NCBI RefSeq assembly: GCF_018448905.1
Contig: NZ_RCWA01000037.1
Coordinates: 1-43,773 of the forward strand
Direction of reading: 5' to 3'
DNA: 43,773 nt
Origin: Photorhabdus heterorhabditis
GTDB lineage: Bacteria; Pseudomonadota; Gammaproteobacteria; Enterobacterales; Enterobacteriaceae
Shown here piece after piece: positions 1 through 10,313 of this stretch; the first letter of the stretch is position 1; each line of letters opens with the position of its first letter. The position numbers and the translations under genes were made by a program. Below the pieces are notes generated by a model. That model was not told the origin of the DNA. It saw only the letters and a program-made list of their open reading frames with translations, and ran no database searches.

Positions 1-173
1 TGGTAAACCGATTAAATAATCGCCCCAGAAAAACACGGGGAGGGAAAACACCGAATGAATTATTTAAAGGAATACGAACATGTTTACTTCCGGATTAACG
101 ATGTTGCACTTATTATGTGAATCCAAGAGTTTTATTTATAATAATTAAATGATTAAAGAATAAGGGGGTTAAT

Positions 174-347
174 TTGAATTCCATTACCCTATCTTTTACC
201 CTTTCTGGTTTTAAAATTAAAATACCTGAAAAGGAATGGCAAGTAAATCTAAATATTAATTTAAGTAAAATGGAAAAATTAAATGCGGTACAGGAAACGG
301 AAAACTATCAGTTTTATAAAAGCTACTCAATGAAAGTCGTTCATTAG
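174..347 (+). CDS. possible small hypothetical protein (57 aa)
   Basis: An open frame of 57 codons starts with TTG at 174 and ends with TAG at 345. An AAGGGGG ribosome-binding-like run at 162-168 lies five bases before the start, which is the main reason to list it. The product would alternate polar and hydrophobic residues (for example FKIKIPEKEWQVNLNINL), as a beta-rich protein or a fragment of one would. I do not recognise a family. The flanking DNA is very AT-rich and full of stops, and the opposite strand (about 230-445) also has a protein-like open stretch with no start. This could therefore be chance, or the remains of a decayed gene. Confidence 0.25.
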   Translation: MNSITLSFTLSGFKIKIPEKEWQVNLNINLSKMEKLNAVQETENYQFYKSYSMKVVH

Positions 348-1003
348 GTGAGTTTTTAATTAAAAAATCGGTCTGTATTAATGGCTGATTTTTAAAATGT
401 ACAGAATAATTAAAAACATCTGACTCATTTTCATATTTAATTTCTTTATCTGCTATGCCACCATCAGATTATTTTAAATTTGTTTGACCTACCATGTTCA
501 TTTAAAACTGAAAGTACGGGGATATTAAAGGTTTATATAAAATTATCATTTAATACAAATGGTTATGTTTTTCAGTAAAACAGTTAATTGTATTTGATCG
601 AAGGCGATTAATCATTAATAAAGAGTTGAAAAGAAATTATAAAATAATACTATCCGTAAAGGATAATATTAAGATTATTTTTTGCTATCATTTTATGAAG
701 AAAACCATGAAATTATGTAATAAAAGAATAGATAAAACGGTTAATAAGGCAGGATTTAATCTCTGAAAAAGGGTAAGTAAGAATATGAATAGGTTAATCA
801 AAAAATATATTTAACAAAACGAATTGGTTTTAATGATTTTTTCAACTGAGGAATAATTTTTTCATAATCCAATTAAATAATCGATTATAAAAAATGGGAA
901 TAATAAAATCTCTAAATAAATCGGGGCTGGATCTTGAAGTGCGCTTTATTAAACGCACTCTTTTATGTTTATTGAAAACTTAAAGGAATGGAATGAATTC
1001 CTG
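348..1003. other. AT-rich intergenic region, no supportable gene
   Basis: About 650 bases of very AT-rich DNA with frequent stops in all frames. Short open stretches exist on both strands, for example a startless frame at roughly 556-766 on the plus strand that is rich in Lys, Ile and Asn. None has a start codon with a ribosome-binding site or a recognisable motif. The region may hold remnants of a decayed locus; I see nothing firmer than the hairpin at 938-959. Confidence 0.5.
938..970 (+). terminator. hairpin, probable rho-independent terminator
   Basis: AGTGCG (938-943) and CGCACT (954-959) form a perfect 6-bp stem around a 10-base AT-rich loop, followed on the plus strand by CTTTTATGTTT. 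On the minus strand it lies about 45 bases beyond the stop of the LysE-type gene, but the tail there is weak. It could serve both directions. Confidence 0.45.
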
Positions 1004-1618
1004 TTATCCTAGCGCTACTTTGACACCTAAGCCAATTAAAACAATACCAAGCAGTTTATCAATAATCTTCTGAGTTTTAGCTAATCCGTAACGTACCGGT
1101 GCACTCTGGATTAATATTACCAGTAATGGCCAATAGACTATCGACAGACTCCAGATAATAAAGGCATACCATAATTTCTCCTCAACACCAGAATTGACAT
1201 TCAGTACTTGAGTAAATATCGCTAGGAAGAACAAAGTTGCTTTAGGATTGAGTAGATTACATAAAAATCCCTGCATAAAAGCTTTTTTAAAGGAGACAGT
1301 CTGTTGTGGCTGGTCATCAAGAGTGATGGTATTCCCGCTGCGAGAAAGCAGGCTGTTGATCCCAATCCAAATAAGATAGGCAGCTCCGGCATATTTCATC
1401 AGGTTGAACAGCCACGGAGTTGTGGTGATAACAAGAGCCAGTCCGGCGACACAGTAAGACATATGACAGGTGATAGCGGCAATTAAGCCCATCACAGTCA
1501 TCATTGCGGCAGCGCGTTGATAACGTATGGCATTTTTGACTACCAGAAAGAAATCAGGGCCTGGAGAGAGCATTCCCAAAGTTGAAATAGTGATAACGAG
1601 TAGTGATGTTTCCAGCAT
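1004..1618 (-). CDS. LysE/RhtB family amino-acid exporter
   Basis: A 204-residue inner-membrane protein with the hallmarks of the LysE/RhtB family of amino-acid and homoserine-lactone exporters. The N-terminal helix carries the family motif SPGPDFF at residues 18-24, and NPK (124-126) precedes a further hydrophobic helix. I count about six hydrophobic segments, near residues 5-25, 40-62, 66-88, 112-135, 150-170 and 187-203, the usual topology and length. The start is supported by AGGGT about five bases upstream. It is divergent from folA across a 179-base gap that should hold both promoters. The family exports threonine, homoserine, lysine, arginine or leucine depending on the member; the sequence alone does not give the substrate, so no symbol is assigned. 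Confidence 0.85.
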   Translation of the reverse strand: MLETSLLVITISTLGMLSPGPDFFLVVKNAIRYQRAAAMMTVMGLIAAITCHMSYCVAGLALVITTTPWLFNLMKYAGAAYLIWIGINSLLSRSGNTITLDDQPQQTVSFKKAFMQGFLCNLLNPKATLFFLAIFTQVLNVNSGVEEKLWYAFIIWSLSIVYWPLLVILIQSAPVRYGLAKTQKIIDKLLGIVLIGLGVKVALG

Positions 1619-1769
1619 AATGTACCCTATAGTTAATATTAGATTTGTTATTATTTAGATCAATGAATGTCTTAAGTAACAAATTAAGTATAAATTAATT
1701 TTTTATGCTTAAGAAAGCGTTGATCCTATCGACTGGGTACATCCCTTTCCGTATAGTGTCATCAATTTT

Positions 1770-1775
1770 TATACT
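1770..1775 (+). promoter_or_regulatory. candidate -10 box for folA
   Basis: TATACT lies 22 bases before the folA start codon in the lysE-folA divergent gap. No convincing -35 hexamer sits 16-18 bases upstream (TTTCCG at 1747-1752 is the nearest). The call is a likely -10 only. Confidence 0.35.
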
Positions 1776-1797
1776 ATTTGCCTAATAAGGTGACTTA

Positions 1798-2283
1798 ATG
1801 AATATCAGCTTGATCGCTGCCTTAGCTATGGATCGGATCATCGGCATGGATAATACAATGCCGTGGAATCTGCCGGGGGATCTGGCTTGGTTTAAACGTA
1901 ATACATTGAATAAACCAGTCATTATGGGACGAGTGACTTACGAGTCCATAGGCCACCCGTTACCAGGGCGACTCAATATTGTGTTGAGTAATCAGCCGGG
2001 TAATGATGAGCGTGTAACTTGGGTAAGTTCAGTTGATGAGGCGCTGGCGGTAGCGGGTGATGCAGAAGAAGTTATGGTTATGGGAGGTGGTAAAATCTAT
2101 GACCAATTTATCCCATTGGCTAGCCGTATGTATCTGACCCATATTGATGCAGAAGTAATAGGTGATACGCATTTTCCTGACTATGAACCGGATGAATGGG
2201 ATTCTCAATTCACTGAATACCATGATGCAGATGAATTGAATTCTCACAGCTACTGTTTTGAGATTTTACAGCGCCGTATCTAA
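1798..2283 (+). CDS. folA: dihydrofolate reductase
   Basis: FolA reduces dihydrofolate to tetrahydrofolate with NADPH in the cytoplasm, feeding one-carbon metabolism; its partner in the cycle, thyA, lies at 22748 in this window. The 161-residue protein is two residues longer than the E. coli enzyme. The active-site stretch [13 protein letters not shown] is intact, with the catalytic acid at Asp28 (Asp27 in E. coli, since one extra residue precedes it). The PVIMGR cofactor-binding segment and the late [10 protein letters not shown] motif are also present. AAGGTGA precedes the ATG. It is a single-gene unit, divergent from a LysE-family exporter and convergent with apaH, with a strong shared terminator between the two stops. 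Confidence 0.97.
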   Translation: MNISLIAALAMDRIIGMDNTMPWNLPGDLAWFKRNTLNKPVIMGRVTYESIGHPLPGRLNIVLSNQPGNDERVTWVSSVDEALAVAGDAEEVMVMGGGKIYDQFIPLASRMYLTHIDAEVIGDTHFPDYEPDEWDSQFTEYHDADELNSHSYCFEILQRRI

Positions 2284-2291
2284 TTGATAAA

Positions 2292-2330
2292 ACACGCCGA
2301 TGAGTTTTTTCACGGCGTGTCCGGTTTTAA
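2292..2330. terminator. bidirectional terminator between folA and apaH
   Basis: ACACGCCG (2292-2299) and CGGCGTGT (2313-2320) form a perfect 8-bp GC-rich stem with a 13-base loop. It is followed by CCGGTTTTAA on the plus strand and TTTTATCAA on the minus strand. It sits exactly between the convergent folA and apaH stops. Confidence 0.8.
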
Positions 2331-2332
2331 CG

Positions 2333-3154
2333 TTATTTTATTGCTGGCAACGATGGTTGCGTAAAATACTGTTTATCTTCCCAACGTAGCATAGTCAGTT
2401 CGCCTCCCCAGCAACAACCTGTATCCAATGCATAAAATCTATCCGGCGTTCCTTGACCTTCCAGTGATGCCCAGTGACCGAAAACAATAGAATACTCTAC
2501 TGGGATCTGCTGTGGTAGCTTAAACCAAGGTTTCAGAGGCGCAGGAACATTTTCAGGTCTATCTTTGCAAACCATGTCTAACTGACCATTAGGAAAGCAG
2601 TAACGCATGCGCGTCAATGCATTAGTACTGAAACGTAAGCGTGCCAACCCAGAGAGTTCTGGTGACCAGTTGTTTGGCATATCTCCATACATTGAATCGA
2701 GAAACAGAGGATAGCTACCACTGCTGAGCATAGTTTCAACTTCGCGGGCGCACATTTTAGCGGTTTCCAGATCCCATTGAGGTGTGAGTCCCGCATGAGT
2801 CATGATCAATTTCAGGTTATCGTCGATCTGTAATAATGGTTGTTTACGTAGCCAATTAATTAACTCATCGGCATCTGGGGCAGATAGTAATTCATTGAGC
2901 TTATCCTTGGGTTTATTACGGCTAATCCCGGCATAAACGCCTAATAGATGAAGATCATGATTGCCTAATACCACTTTTACGGCTGAATCTAACTGTTTAA
3001 CATACCGAAGAACATCAAGAGAATCTGGGCCACGGGCAACTAAATCTCCTGTCAGCCACAACGTATCTCTATTGGGTTCAAAATTGGCCTTAGTTAATAA
3101 AGCACGTAATTCACGATAGCAGCCATGAATATCACCGACGAGATATGTAGACAT
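2333..3154 (-). CDS. apaH: diadenosine tetraphosphatase (symmetrical)
   Basis: ApaH hydrolyses Ap4A symmetrically to two ADP, and family members also remove Np4 caps from RNA. The 273-residue protein carries the metallophosphatase signature motifs in order: GDIHGC (residues 7-12), [10 protein letters not shown] (36-45) and GNHD (64-67), whose Asp, His and Asn residues bind the two metals. Length is close to the 280 residues of E. coli ApaH. It is the last gene of the minus-strand cluster lptD-surA-pdxA-rsmA-apaG-apaH. Only two bases separate it from the apaG stop, so translational coupling is likely, and transcription should end at the hairpin shared with folA. Confidence 0.96.
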   Translation of the reverse strand: MSTYLVGDIHGCYRELRALLTKANFEPNRDTLWLTGDLVARGPDSLDVLRYVKQLDSAVKVVLGNHDLHLLGVYAGISRNKPKDKLNELLSAPDADELINWLRKQPLLQIDDNLKLIMTHAGLTPQWDLETAKMCAREVETMLSSGSYPLFLDSMYGDMPNNWSPELSGLARLRFSTNALTRMRYCFPNGQLDMVCKDRPENVPAPLKPWFKLPQQIPVEYSIVFGHWASLEGQGTPDRFYALDTGCCWGGELTMLRWEDKQYFTQPSLPAIK

Positions 3155-3156
3155 AA

Positions 3157-3534
3157 TTAATTAATCAAAGTTGGAATAGCCAATCGGAAAACTGGAATGT
3201 CAACGCGGAATAAATCACCATGGTGATCGGCCATTTTATAATGGCCTTCCATCGTACCCAAAGGCGTTTCCAATATAGCGCCACTGGTGTAACGGTATTC
3301 AGTACCTGGCGGAATGACTGGCTGCTTACCAACAACGCCTTCCCCTTGGACTTCAGTCTGGTGGTTATCACCGTTGGTAATTAGCCAGTAACGGTTAAGC
3401 AGTTGAACCGGTTCGCGCCCAAGATTACGAATAGTGACTGTATAGGCAAAAACGAAACGCTGTTGTTCGGGACTCGACTGGCTTTCTACATAAACACTCT
3501 GTACCTGAATAGAAACTCTGGGCGCATTAATCAT
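3157..3534 (-). CDS. apaG: ApaG family protein
   Basis: A 125-residue protein of the ApaG (DUF525) family, which folds as a fibronectin-III-like beta sandwich and whose cellular role is poorly defined. Family features visible here are the N-terminal [13 protein letters not shown] strand region, RYWLITNGD, the glycine-rich [14 protein letters not shown] and the GTMEGHY segment near the C terminus. Length equals the E. coli protein. AGGAG lies upstream of the ATG. It sits between rsmA (12 bases upstream) and apaH (2 bases downstream), the standard order, so it is almost certainly co-transcribed with both. Confidence 0.95.
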   Translation of the reverse strand: MINAPRVSIQVQSVYVESQSSPEQQRFVFAYTVTIRNLGREPVQLLNRYWLITNGDNHQTEVQGEGVVGKQPVIPPGTEYRYTSGAILETPLGTMEGHYKMADHHGDLFRVDIPVFRLAIPTLIN

Positions 3535-3546
3535 GATTGACTCCTG

Positions 3547-4365
3547 TTATGACTGCATTTCAGGTTGTTCCGCTAGATAGTTTGCCATTTTGCAGTATTG
3601 TTCAACAGAAATATTCTCTGCACGTGTACTTGGGTCGATACCAAACTCTGTGAGTTGTTCTACAGTGAAAAGATCACCCAGGCTGTTACGGATAGTTTTA
3701 CGCCTTTGGTTGAAAGCTTGTGTGGTGATCCGGCTCAGCATACGAATATTTTTGACCGGGTAAGGTATGCTTTTATGCGGTATCAGACGTACAACGGCTG
3801 AGTCGACTTTAGGTGCGGGAGTAAATGCTGTTGGCGGTACTTCCAGCACCGGGATAACCTGGCAATAGTATTGAGCCATGACACTTAAACGTCCAAAAGC
3901 TTTACTGCCGGGACCGGCTACCAGACGGTTCACTACCTCTTTTTGCAGCATAAAATGCATATCAGCAATAGCATCAGTATAGCTAAAAAGGTGGAACATT
4001 AATGGCGTAGAAATATTATAAGGTAAATTACCAAAGACCCGTAGCGGCAGCCCTCTTTGCTGAGACAGTTCGCCAAAATTAACGGTCATTGCGTCTTGTT
4101 GGATAATGGTAAGTTTATCTTTTAGTTGTGGATGAACTTGCAGGCGCGCCGCCAGATCGCGGTCAAGCTCAACCACAGTCATTTTATCCATGCGCTCTCC
4201 AACCGGCTCAGTCAATGCACCAAGACCAGGGCCAATTTCCAACACTGCTTGGCCTGGTTGTGGATTGATAGCTGTAACAATACTACCAATGACAAACTGA
4301 TCGGTTAAAAAGTTTTGCCCGAAGCGTTTACGGGCAAAGTGCCCTTGGTGGACTCTGTTATTCAT
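3547..4365 (-). CDS. rsmA: 16S rRNA (adenine1518-N6/adenine1519-N6)-dimethyltransferase
   Basis: RsmA (KsgA) dimethylates two adjacent adenines in the 3' terminal helix of 16S rRNA late in small-subunit assembly; its loss gives kasugamycin resistance in E. coli. The 272-residue protein has the leading RKRFGQNFL segment (13-20), the S-adenosylmethionine-binding EIGPGLG (43-49), an acidic VVELDRD (64-70) and the catalytic NLPYNIST (113-120). The C-terminal region contains the conserved [12 protein letters not shown] stretch. Its start overlaps the end of pdxA by eight bases, the same arrangement as in E. coli, which points to translational coupling inside the surA-pdxA-rsmA operon. Confidence 0.97.
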   Translation of the reverse strand: MNNRVHQGHFARKRFGQNFLTDQFVIGSIVTAINPQPGQAVLEIGPGLGALTEPVGERMDKMTVVELDRDLAARLQVHPQLKDKLTIIQQDAMTVNFGELSQQRGLPLRVFGNLPYNISTPLMFHLFSYTDAIADMHFMLQKEVVNRLVAGPGSKAFGRLSVMAQYYCQVIPVLEVPPTAFTPAPKVDSAVVRLIPHKSIPYPVKNIRMLSRITTQAFNQRRKTIRNSLGDLFTVEQLTEFGIDPSTRAENISVEQYCKMANYLAEQPEMQS

Positions 4366-5374
4366 TACTGTTTTGTATCATTTTAATTGCTAAATTTAAT
4401 GCGGTGATAAAGCTTCCCACATCAGCTTGACCTTTACCAGCCAATTCCAATGCTGTGCCATGATCGACAGAAGTGCGAATAAATGGCAGGCCCAACGTAA
4501 TATTCACAGCTCTGCCAAAACCTTGGTATTTTAACACGGGTAGCCCCTGATCGTGATACATAGAAAGAACGGCATCTGCATGTTGAAGATATTTGGGCTG
4601 AAACAAAGTATCTGCGGGTAAAGGCCCTTCCAGAACAATGTCTTCTGCCCTTAGACTTTCTAATGCAGGGATAATAACATCAATCTCTTCATGCCCCATA
4701 TGACCGCCTTCTCCTGCATGGGGATTTAAACCACACACATAAATACAGGGTTTTGCCAGGCCAAACTTTGTTTTTAAGTCATGGTTAAGGATCGTGATAA
4801 CTTCCCGCAGGCTATCAAAAGTAATGGATTTTGGCACATCAACAATGGGCAGATGAGTTGTTGCCAGAGCAACCCGAAGTTCTTCGGTAGCAAGCATCAT
4901 GACAACCCGCTGGCATCCACTGCGATCAGCAAAGAATTCAGTGTGGCCGATAAAAGGCACACCAGCATCATTGATGTTCCCTTTATGGACCGGCCCTGTG
5001 ACTAACGCTGAAAATTCCCCATTTAGGCAACCATCGCAGGCTCTTGCCAGAGTCTCAGTAACATATCTGCCATTTTCCCGATTCAATTCACTGGCGACTG
5101 CTGGAACATGAAGGGGGACTGGCAATATTGTCAATGTTCCAGCAGCTTGCGGTGCCGGCGTTTTATCTGGAGAATATTCTTGTAACTGTAAAGGAAAATT
5201 GAGTTGTTTGGCTCTGTCCAGAAGTAAATTTGGATCTGCACAGGCGACCAATTGTATTGGCCAACTTTGCTGAGCAAGAGCGACAATTAAATCGGGTCCA
5301 ACCCCGGCAGGTTCGCCGGGGGTAATAACAATGGGTTTATGAACAATGGGTTTATTGTTGTGCATTGCTACCAT
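4358..5374 (-). CDS. pdxA: 4-hydroxythreonine-4-phosphate dehydrogenase
   Basis: PdxA oxidises 4-phosphohydroxy-L-threonine for pyridoxal-5'-phosphate synthesis. The 338-residue protein has [13 protein letters not shown] near the N terminus and the three metal-ligand histidine regions [19 protein letters not shown] and [13 protein letters not shown]. It is nine residues longer than E. coli PdxA. Part of the excess is a 15-base tandem duplication at about 5327-5356, which gives KPIVHKPIV just before the conserved core. The start is uncertain: ATG at 5374 and ATG at 5365 are both possible and neither has a strong ribosome-binding site. Both lie inside the 3' end of surA, so translation is probably coupled to it. 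Confidence 0.95.
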   Translation of the reverse strand: MVAMHNNKPIVHKPIVITPGEPAGVGPDLIVALAQQSWPIQLVACADPNLLLDRAKQLNFPLQLQEYSPDKTPAPQAAGTLTILPVPLHVPAVASELNRENGRYVTETLARACDGCLNGEFSALVTGPVHKGNINDAGVPFIGHTEFFADRSGCQRVVMMLATEELRVALATTHLPIVDVPKSITFDSLREVITILNHDLKTKFGLAKPCIYVCGLNPHAGEGGHMGHEEIDVIIPALESLRAEDIVLEGPLPADTLFQPKYLQHADAVLSMYHDQGLPVLKYQGFGRAVNITLGLPFIRTSVDHGTALELAGKGQADVGSFITALNLAIKMIQNSNE

Positions 5375-6653
5375 CTAAAATTTTCACATAAGCAGAGGCG
5401 CGTTGTTCCTGCATCCAGCTTTGTGCTTCTTCAGTAAATTTACGGTTGAACAGCATACGGTAAGCACGATCTTTCTGAGCGACGTCTGTTTTATCAACTT
5501 TGCGGGTGTCCAGCAGTTGGATCAGATGCCAGCCAAAAGACGAATGAACCGGCTGGCTGATTTCACCTTTATTTAGTCGCATTAACGCGTCACGGAAAGC
5601 AGGATCGAAGATATCAGGTGTACTCCAGCCGAGATCACCACCACGTAATGCTGAGCCAGGATCTTCTGAAAATTCTTTTGCTGCATCGGCAAAATCAGTT
5701 TTTCCACTACTAATCTCACTGGAGATTTGCTGCAATTTGGCGCGTGCTTGAGCATCAGTCATGACAGGAGAAGTTCTCAGCAAAATATGGCGGGCATGAA
5801 CTTCTGTGACTGCGATTGTTGCATTACCGCCACGGATATCATTTACCTTGAGGATATGGAAACCTACACCGGAACGAATTGGGCCAACGATGGCGTTTTT
5901 CTGGGCTGATTGTAGTTGCGCCGCAAACAGGGTTGGCAGTTCTTGAAGCTTACTCCAACCCATATTGCCGCCTTTCAGGGCTTGTGGATCAGCGGAATAG
6001 GCGATAGCCAGTTTACCGAAGTCAGCGCCATTCTTAAGCTCAGACATAATTTTACGTACCACAGCAGTGGCTTTTTCCATTTGTGCCTGATCAGGATTTT
6101 CTGGTAACGGTATCAGAATGTGGCTGATGTTCAGCTCAGTATCATTAGCATTTTGGTTGCTAATTTGTTTGGCTAAGGTATCGATTTCTTGTGGCAGAAT
6201 GGTGACACGACGGCGAACCTCATTGTTGCGCACTTCTGCTATCAGCATCTCTTTACGAACCTGATTACGGTAAGTATCGAAACTGATTCCGTCAGCAACA
6301 ATACGGTGTTTCATCTGATCCACCGTTATGTGGTTTTGGGCTGCAATATTGGCAATGGTAGAGTTCAGAGCCTGATCAGGAATAGTAATCCCCATCTGCT
6401 TTGCCATTTGCAACAAGATATTATCCATAATCAGTCGCTCAAGGATCTGATGACGTAGTGTTTGTTCGTCCGGTATTTGCTGGCCTGCATGTTGTGCATC
6501 CCGTTTAACGGACTGTAAGAGGCTGTTGATGTCACTTTCCAGAACTACCCCATTATTAACAACCGCAGCAATTTTATCCACTTGTTGAGGTGCAGCGAAG
6601 GCAGTACTCACTGAAAACATCAATCCGAGAATGAGATTTCTCCAGTTCTTCAT
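5352..6653 (-). CDS. surA: periplasmic chaperone / peptidyl-prolyl isomerase SurA
   Basis: SurA escorts unfolded outer-membrane proteins, LptD among them, across the periplasm to the BAM complex. The 433-residue precursor has a signal peptide ending at about residue 20 (STAFA followed by APQQ). A long N-terminal chaperone domain follows, then two parvulin-type PPIase domains at about 174-275 (ISHILIPLP start) and 285-383 ([12 protein letters not shown] start), and a short C-terminal helix. Both parvulin domains keep the GGxxGW signature (GGNMGW and GGDLGW). It lies 69 bases downstream of lptD, a substrate of the chaperone, and overlaps pdxA by 23 bases. Confidence 0.97.
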   Translation of the reverse strand: MKNWRNLILGLMFSVSTAFAAPQQVDKIAAVVNNGVVLESDINSLLQSVKRDAQHAGQQIPDEQTLRHQILERLIMDNILLQMAKQMGITIPDQALNSTIANIAAQNHITVDQMKHRIVADGISFDTYRNQVRKEMLIAEVRNNEVRRRVTILPQEIDTLAKQISNQNANDTELNISHILIPLPENPDQAQMEKATAVVRKIMSELKNGADFGKLAIAYSADPQALKGGNMGWSKLQELPTLFAAQLQSAQKNAIVGPIRSGVGFHILKVNDIRGGNATIAVTEVHARHILLRTSPVMTDAQARAKLQQISSEISSGKTDFADAAKEFSEDPGSALRGGDLGWSTPDIFDPAFRDALMRLNKGEISQPVHSSFGWHLIQLLDTRKVDKTDVAQKDRAYRMLFNRKFTEEAQSWMQEQRASAYVKILDGSNAQQ

Positions 6654-6722
6654 ACTTTTTCCATCATATGTAAGTTCCGCGTTAGCGGGTTTATTGTGTT
6701 TAATATCAAAGCGTTATTAGTA

Positions 6723-9077
6723 TCAGAATGCACGCTGGTATGGCATGATGCCAGACTGCAACATTTTCTGGCTACCCAGACTATGATTGTTACTTAAGCC
6801 TCTGAGTTCAAAGTTAAATGACCATTTGTCGTCATATTCGCTATTATCATCTTTCCAGCCAATGATCTTACGCTCATAGCCGACGTTAATTGCCCAGCAA
6901 CAGGTGTTGTACTGCAAGCCTACTAACTGACTTGCTGGTTGCTGTTTCTTAGTATCATAATAATAAGAGCCAACTAAACCCCAGCGATCATTTAACGGCC
7001 AGCTTGCAACTAAACCAATTTGAGAAATCCCTTGCTGAAATGTGGGAGCGGTTTCTGCTTTTTGATCCCAGGTGCGCAAACGGGTTGCTTGGATATAATC
7101 TCTGTCAACAAAACGGTAGTTCAACTGTACAAGCCTATCAGCATCACGACGATATTCCAGTACAGCATTTCCCATTGTCACGCTGCTCAGACGGCTATCG
7201 TACTGCAAACCACCTTTCAAGCCCCAGGAATCATTAATCCTCCAGTAGGTGTCACCAGCCCAGGCCATCATATCTGACCCATCTTTACTGTTAACGAGAT
7301 TTTCCTTATTGGTACCAGTGCGTGGGCGCTCAAAATAGTAGGTTTGACCTAATGACAGATTAAAACGTTCAACTAAATCTTCATCATAAATACGAGTAGT
7401 CAGACCGGTAGTGACCTGATTCGCGGATGAAATACGGTCTAAACCACCGTAAAAGCGGTCACGGAACAGACCGGTATAGTCAGCCTGTAGCAGGGCCGAA
7501 TCGTAGTTATTGATATTATCTTGGTTCTTATACGGCACATACAGATACTGAATCTGTGGCTCTAGCGTTTGGGTGTAATCGTTGTTCAGATACATTGAAC
7601 GTTCAAACACCATTTTGGCTTCACTTTTAAACTGTGGCAGAACCCGGTTAACAGATTCTTGTAATTCGGAATTTTTTCTGATGTCAGGAATATCTTGCTG
7701 ATAGTGGGTTGCCATCAGCTTGGCTTCGTTATTGATACTTGCCCAACCATTGGAGAGTGGCAGGTTAACGGATGGCTCCAGATGCCAACGGGTTGCTTCA
7801 GGGTTATTTTTCTCAGTACTGGTGAGTTTTACCGCTTGACCATGGATACGAAGATCAAACGGACCTAGATCATTTTTATAATAGTTCAGATCCAATTGTG
7901 GCTCTGCGCGATAAGCATTTTTGTTACCGCCGGTTGAGAATATTTGGAACTGTTTAGTTGATAGTGTGGCATTCCAATTTTGTTGAGCATATCCCAAGCT
8001 GAGTTTCTGTGTGGCATAGCCATCAGTGGTGGAACCATATTGGGAAGAGAAATCAGAGAAATATCCAGGATCACTGACCTTGGTATAGTCGATATTAAAA
8101 CGCCATACCTGATCCATAACACCACTATGATTCCAGTAAAATAACCAGCGATTATCACTCTCTCTGGCAGTACGCGTTCCGGTCTTTTTATCCTCGATAT
8201 ACTGTTTGTCATTATTCAGCCAGTCCAGTGCTAGTGTACCTGTACCTGCTTTAGTTAAATAACGGAATTCATTATTCAGTTTTAAACCGCGTTGACTGAT
8301 ATAGTGCGGCGTAATCGTAGCATCATAATTTGGTGCGATATTCCAGTAATAGGGCAGCAGAAATGTAATACCGTCCTTTTTGGAATAGTTGGCGTTAGGA
8401 ATAAGGAAACCGGAGCGGCGTTTACTACCGATCGGTAGTTGAAGGTATGGACTGTAAAATACCGGAACATTAACTACTCTGAAACGGGCATTCCATATTT
8501 CAGCCACTTCTTCTTCACGGTCGAGAATGACTTCAGAGCCAACAACACTCCAGCTATCATTACCTGGCAGGCAGGAAGTAAAAGTACCGTTATCCATAAT
8601 GGTATAACGGTTTGCATCACGTAATTTCATTTTATCTGCGGTGCCGCGTCCCTGACGCCCGACCATTTGATAATCACTTTGATCAACATCTGTATCTTTA
8701 TTATTTAAATTAGACCAGGCGCGTGGACCTTTTAGAATAATTTGCGGATCATTGTAATGAACATTACCCGTTGCAGTAACAGTCCTTACCGGAATTTCAT
8801 CTTCTGTTTGATCAAGTTGTACCTTATCTGCGGTCAGCGTTTTATTGCCCTGTTTAATATTGACATTACCGATGAATTCAGCAGAGCGCGGATAATCTGC
8901 ACGTGAATCATCTGCCAGAATATTGACAGGTAATTGATTGAGATCACCATTAATTATTGGCTGATCGTAAACAGGTATACCCAGCATACATTGTGCTGCG
9001 AGATCAGCATGTGCATGCTGACTGTAAAGTGCGGCCCATACTGTTGTGGCCAGCAAAGTTGGATAACATTTCTTCAT
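6723..9077 (-). CDS. lptD: LPS-assembly outer-membrane protein LptD
   Basis: LptD with the lipoprotein LptE forms the outer-membrane translocon that inserts lipopolysaccharide into the outer leaflet. The precursor has 784 residues, the same as E. coli. A signal peptide ends near residue 24 (QHAHA, then DLAAQC). The N-terminal periplasmic OstA-type domain includes [10 protein letters not shown], and a long C-terminal beta-barrel rich in aromatic alternation follows. The four cysteines that make the essential interdomain disulphides are visible: Cys30, one in FTSCLPG, and a Cys-Cys pair in [11 protein letters not shown]. It heads the minus-strand cluster and is divergent from djlA across 183 bases. 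I saw no convincing sigma-E promoter in that gap. Confidence 0.97.
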   Translation of the reverse strand: MKKCYPTLLATTVWAALYSQHAHADLAAQCMLGIPVYDQPIINGDLNQLPVNILADDSRADYPRSAEFIGNVNIKQGNKTLTADKVQLDQTEDEIPVRTVTATGNVHYNDPQIILKGPRAWSNLNNKDTDVDQSDYQMVGRQGRGTADKMKLRDANRYTIMDNGTFTSCLPGNDSWSVVGSEVILDREEEVAEIWNARFRVVNVPVFYSPYLQLPIGSKRRSGFLIPNANYSKKDGITFLLPYYWNIAPNYDATITPHYISQRGLKLNNEFRYLTKAGTGTLALDWLNNDKQYIEDKKTGTRTARESDNRWLFYWNHSGVMDQVWRFNIDYTKVSDPGYFSDFSSQYGSTTDGYATQKLSLGYAQQNWNATLSTKQFQIFSTGGNKNAYRAEPQLDLNYYKNDLGPFDLRIHGQAVKLTSTEKNNPEATRWHLEPSVNLPLSNGWASINNEAKLMATHYQQDIPDIRKNSELQESVNRVLPQFKSEAKMVFERSMYLNNDYTQTLEPQIQYLYVPYKNQDNINNYDSALLQADYTGLFRDRFYGGLDRISSANQVTTGLTTRIYDEDLVERFNLSLGQTYYFERPRTGTNKENLVNSKDGSDMMAWAGDTYWRINDSWGLKGGLQYDSRLSSVTMGNAVLEYRRDADRLVQLNYRFVDRDYIQATRLRTWDQKAETAPTFQQGISQIGLVASWPLNDRWGLVGSYYYDTKKQQPASQLVGLQYNTCCWAINVGYERKIIGWKDDNSEYDDKWSFNFELRGLSNNHSLGSQKMLQSGIMPYQRAF

Positions 9078-9260
9078 AGATATTTATGCGGTTCCGTCAT
9101 CAGTGGCATTGTGCCGGCAAACCTCAAGAGACTAGCGCACTCAATGAATATGCGCCAGTGTAAAGTCACACCTTTACTTATCTTGCCGTTAGGCACGGAG
9201 CTGAATGAATAGTATGATAATGCAAAACTGCACTCAGGGCATTGATGAATTGAGGAGTAT

Positions 9261-10079
9261 ATGCATTATTGGGGAAAACTGATTGGGCTGATCTTTGGTG
9301 TTACGTCTGGAGCAGGTTTCTGGGGTATTGTCATTGGTTTATTTATCGGTCATATGTTTGATAGGGCCAGTGTACGCAGAAGCCAAGGGTTTTTTGCAAA
9401 TAATCAGTCCCGTCAGATGCTGTTTTTCAGCAGTACTTTTCAAGTGATGGGGCATATAACTAAATCAAAAGGACGGGTAACTGAAACGGATATCCAGCTT
9501 GCCAGCCGATTAATGGACCGAATGCAACTTCACGGGCAAGCCCGAATAGCGGCCCAGCATGCTTTTCGTGAGGGCAAAGAACCCAATTTTCCTTTGCGTG
9601 AGACATTGAGACAATTACGTCGTGCCTGTTTTGGTCGGTCTGATTTAGTTCGGATGTTTTTAGAAATTCAGTTACAGGCTGCATTTTCTGATGGTCAGTT
9701 GCATCCGAATGAGAGGAAAGTGTTGTTTATCATAGCTGATGAGCTTGGGATCTCTCGTAACCAGTTTGAACAATTCCTTGCCATGATGGAAGGTGGCCGC
9801 AATTTCGGTGGTGGTGAAGAGTGGCAACAACAGTATGACGGTTATAGGAGAGCAACTCAGGGGCCAACATTGGCAGATGCCTGTAAGGTACTCGGTGTGG
9901 GTGAAAATGATGATGCGACGATAATTAAACGTGCTTATCGTAAATTGATGAGTGAGCATCATCCAGATAAGTTAGTGGCAAAAGGTTTACCACCGGAAAT
10001 GATGGAAATTGCTAAACAAAAAGCCCAGTCAATTCAGGCTGCGTATGATCTTATTAAAAAAGAAAAAGGTTTTAAATAG
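9261..10079 (+). CDS. djlA: membrane-anchored DnaJ-like co-chaperone DjlA
   Basis: DjlA stimulates DnaK from the inner membrane and in E. coli can activate the Rcs envelope-stress pathway when overproduced. The 272-residue protein starts with one glycine-rich transmembrane segment (about 7-31), the unusual type III topology. A central TerB-like helical region follows (roughly 55-185), and a C-terminal J domain ends the protein, with the HPD tripeptide at residues 234-236. GAGGAG lies just upstream of the ATG. It is divergent from lptD and followed by a good terminator, so it is probably monocistronic. Confidence 0.96.
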   Translation: MHYWGKLIGLIFGVTSGAGFWGIVIGLFIGHMFDRASVRRSQGFFANNQSRQMLFFSSTFQVMGHITKSKGRVTETDIQLASRLMDRMQLHGQARIAAQHAFREGKEPNFPLRETLRQLRRACFGRSDLVRMFLEIQLQAAFSDGQLHPNERKVLFIIADELGISRNQFEQFLAMMEGGRNFGGGEEWQQQYDGYRRATQGPTLADACKVLGVGENDDATIIKRAYRKLMSEHHPDKLVAKGLPPEMMEIAKQKAQSIQAAYDLIKKEKGFK

Positions 10080-10114
10080 TCAAATTTTCTTTTTAAAAAA
10101 CATCTTATTAAATA

Positions 10115-10157
10115 CATAGGGGAATAAAGTCCCCTATGATCGTTGTGTTTATTTTTT
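10115..10157 (+). terminator. rho-independent terminator after djlA
   Basis: CATAGGGGA (10115-10123) and TCCCCTATG (10130-10138) form a perfect 9-bp stem with a 6-base loop. It is followed after a few bases by GTGTTTATTTTTTATTT. It lies 36 bases beyond the djlA stop. Confidence 0.85.
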
Positions 10158-10220
10158 ATTTCTCTAAAATATTAGAAAGTTTTATGATTTATTGGCTTTA
10201 ACTAAAGAGGGATGCAAAAA

Positions 10221-10313
10221 ATGGCAAATATCCGTATTCTCTTGGGAGGGTTCGGCGTGGCTTTGTGCTTGATATTGGCTTCATTAGATTCGATTACTGT
10301 ATTTGTCAACTGA
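10221..10313 (+). CDS. small hydrophobic protein (30 aa), unannotated-type
   Basis: ATG at 10221 opens a 30-codon frame ending with TGA at 10311, directly abutting the rluA stop on the other strand. The product has a short basic N terminus (MANIR), one hydrophobic helix of about 20 residues (LLGGFGVALCLILASL) and a short tail (DSITVFVN). That is the build of a single-span inner-membrane miniprotein. An AGAGGG ribosome-binding site sits about ten bases before this ATG. An in-frame ATG at 10212 is too close to that site. A TATGAT -10-like hexamer at 10183-10188 follows the djlA terminator, so it could have its own transcript, although no good -35 is seen. I do not recognise a family; no function is assigned. 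Confidence 0.45.
   Translation: MANIRILLGGFGVALCLILASLDSITVFVN

Noticed and set aside
9078-9120. GGAAC motif upstream of lptD as a sigma-E -35
   Set aside because: GGAACC on the minus strand lies only about 12 bases from the ATG, leaving no room for a -10 and leader.
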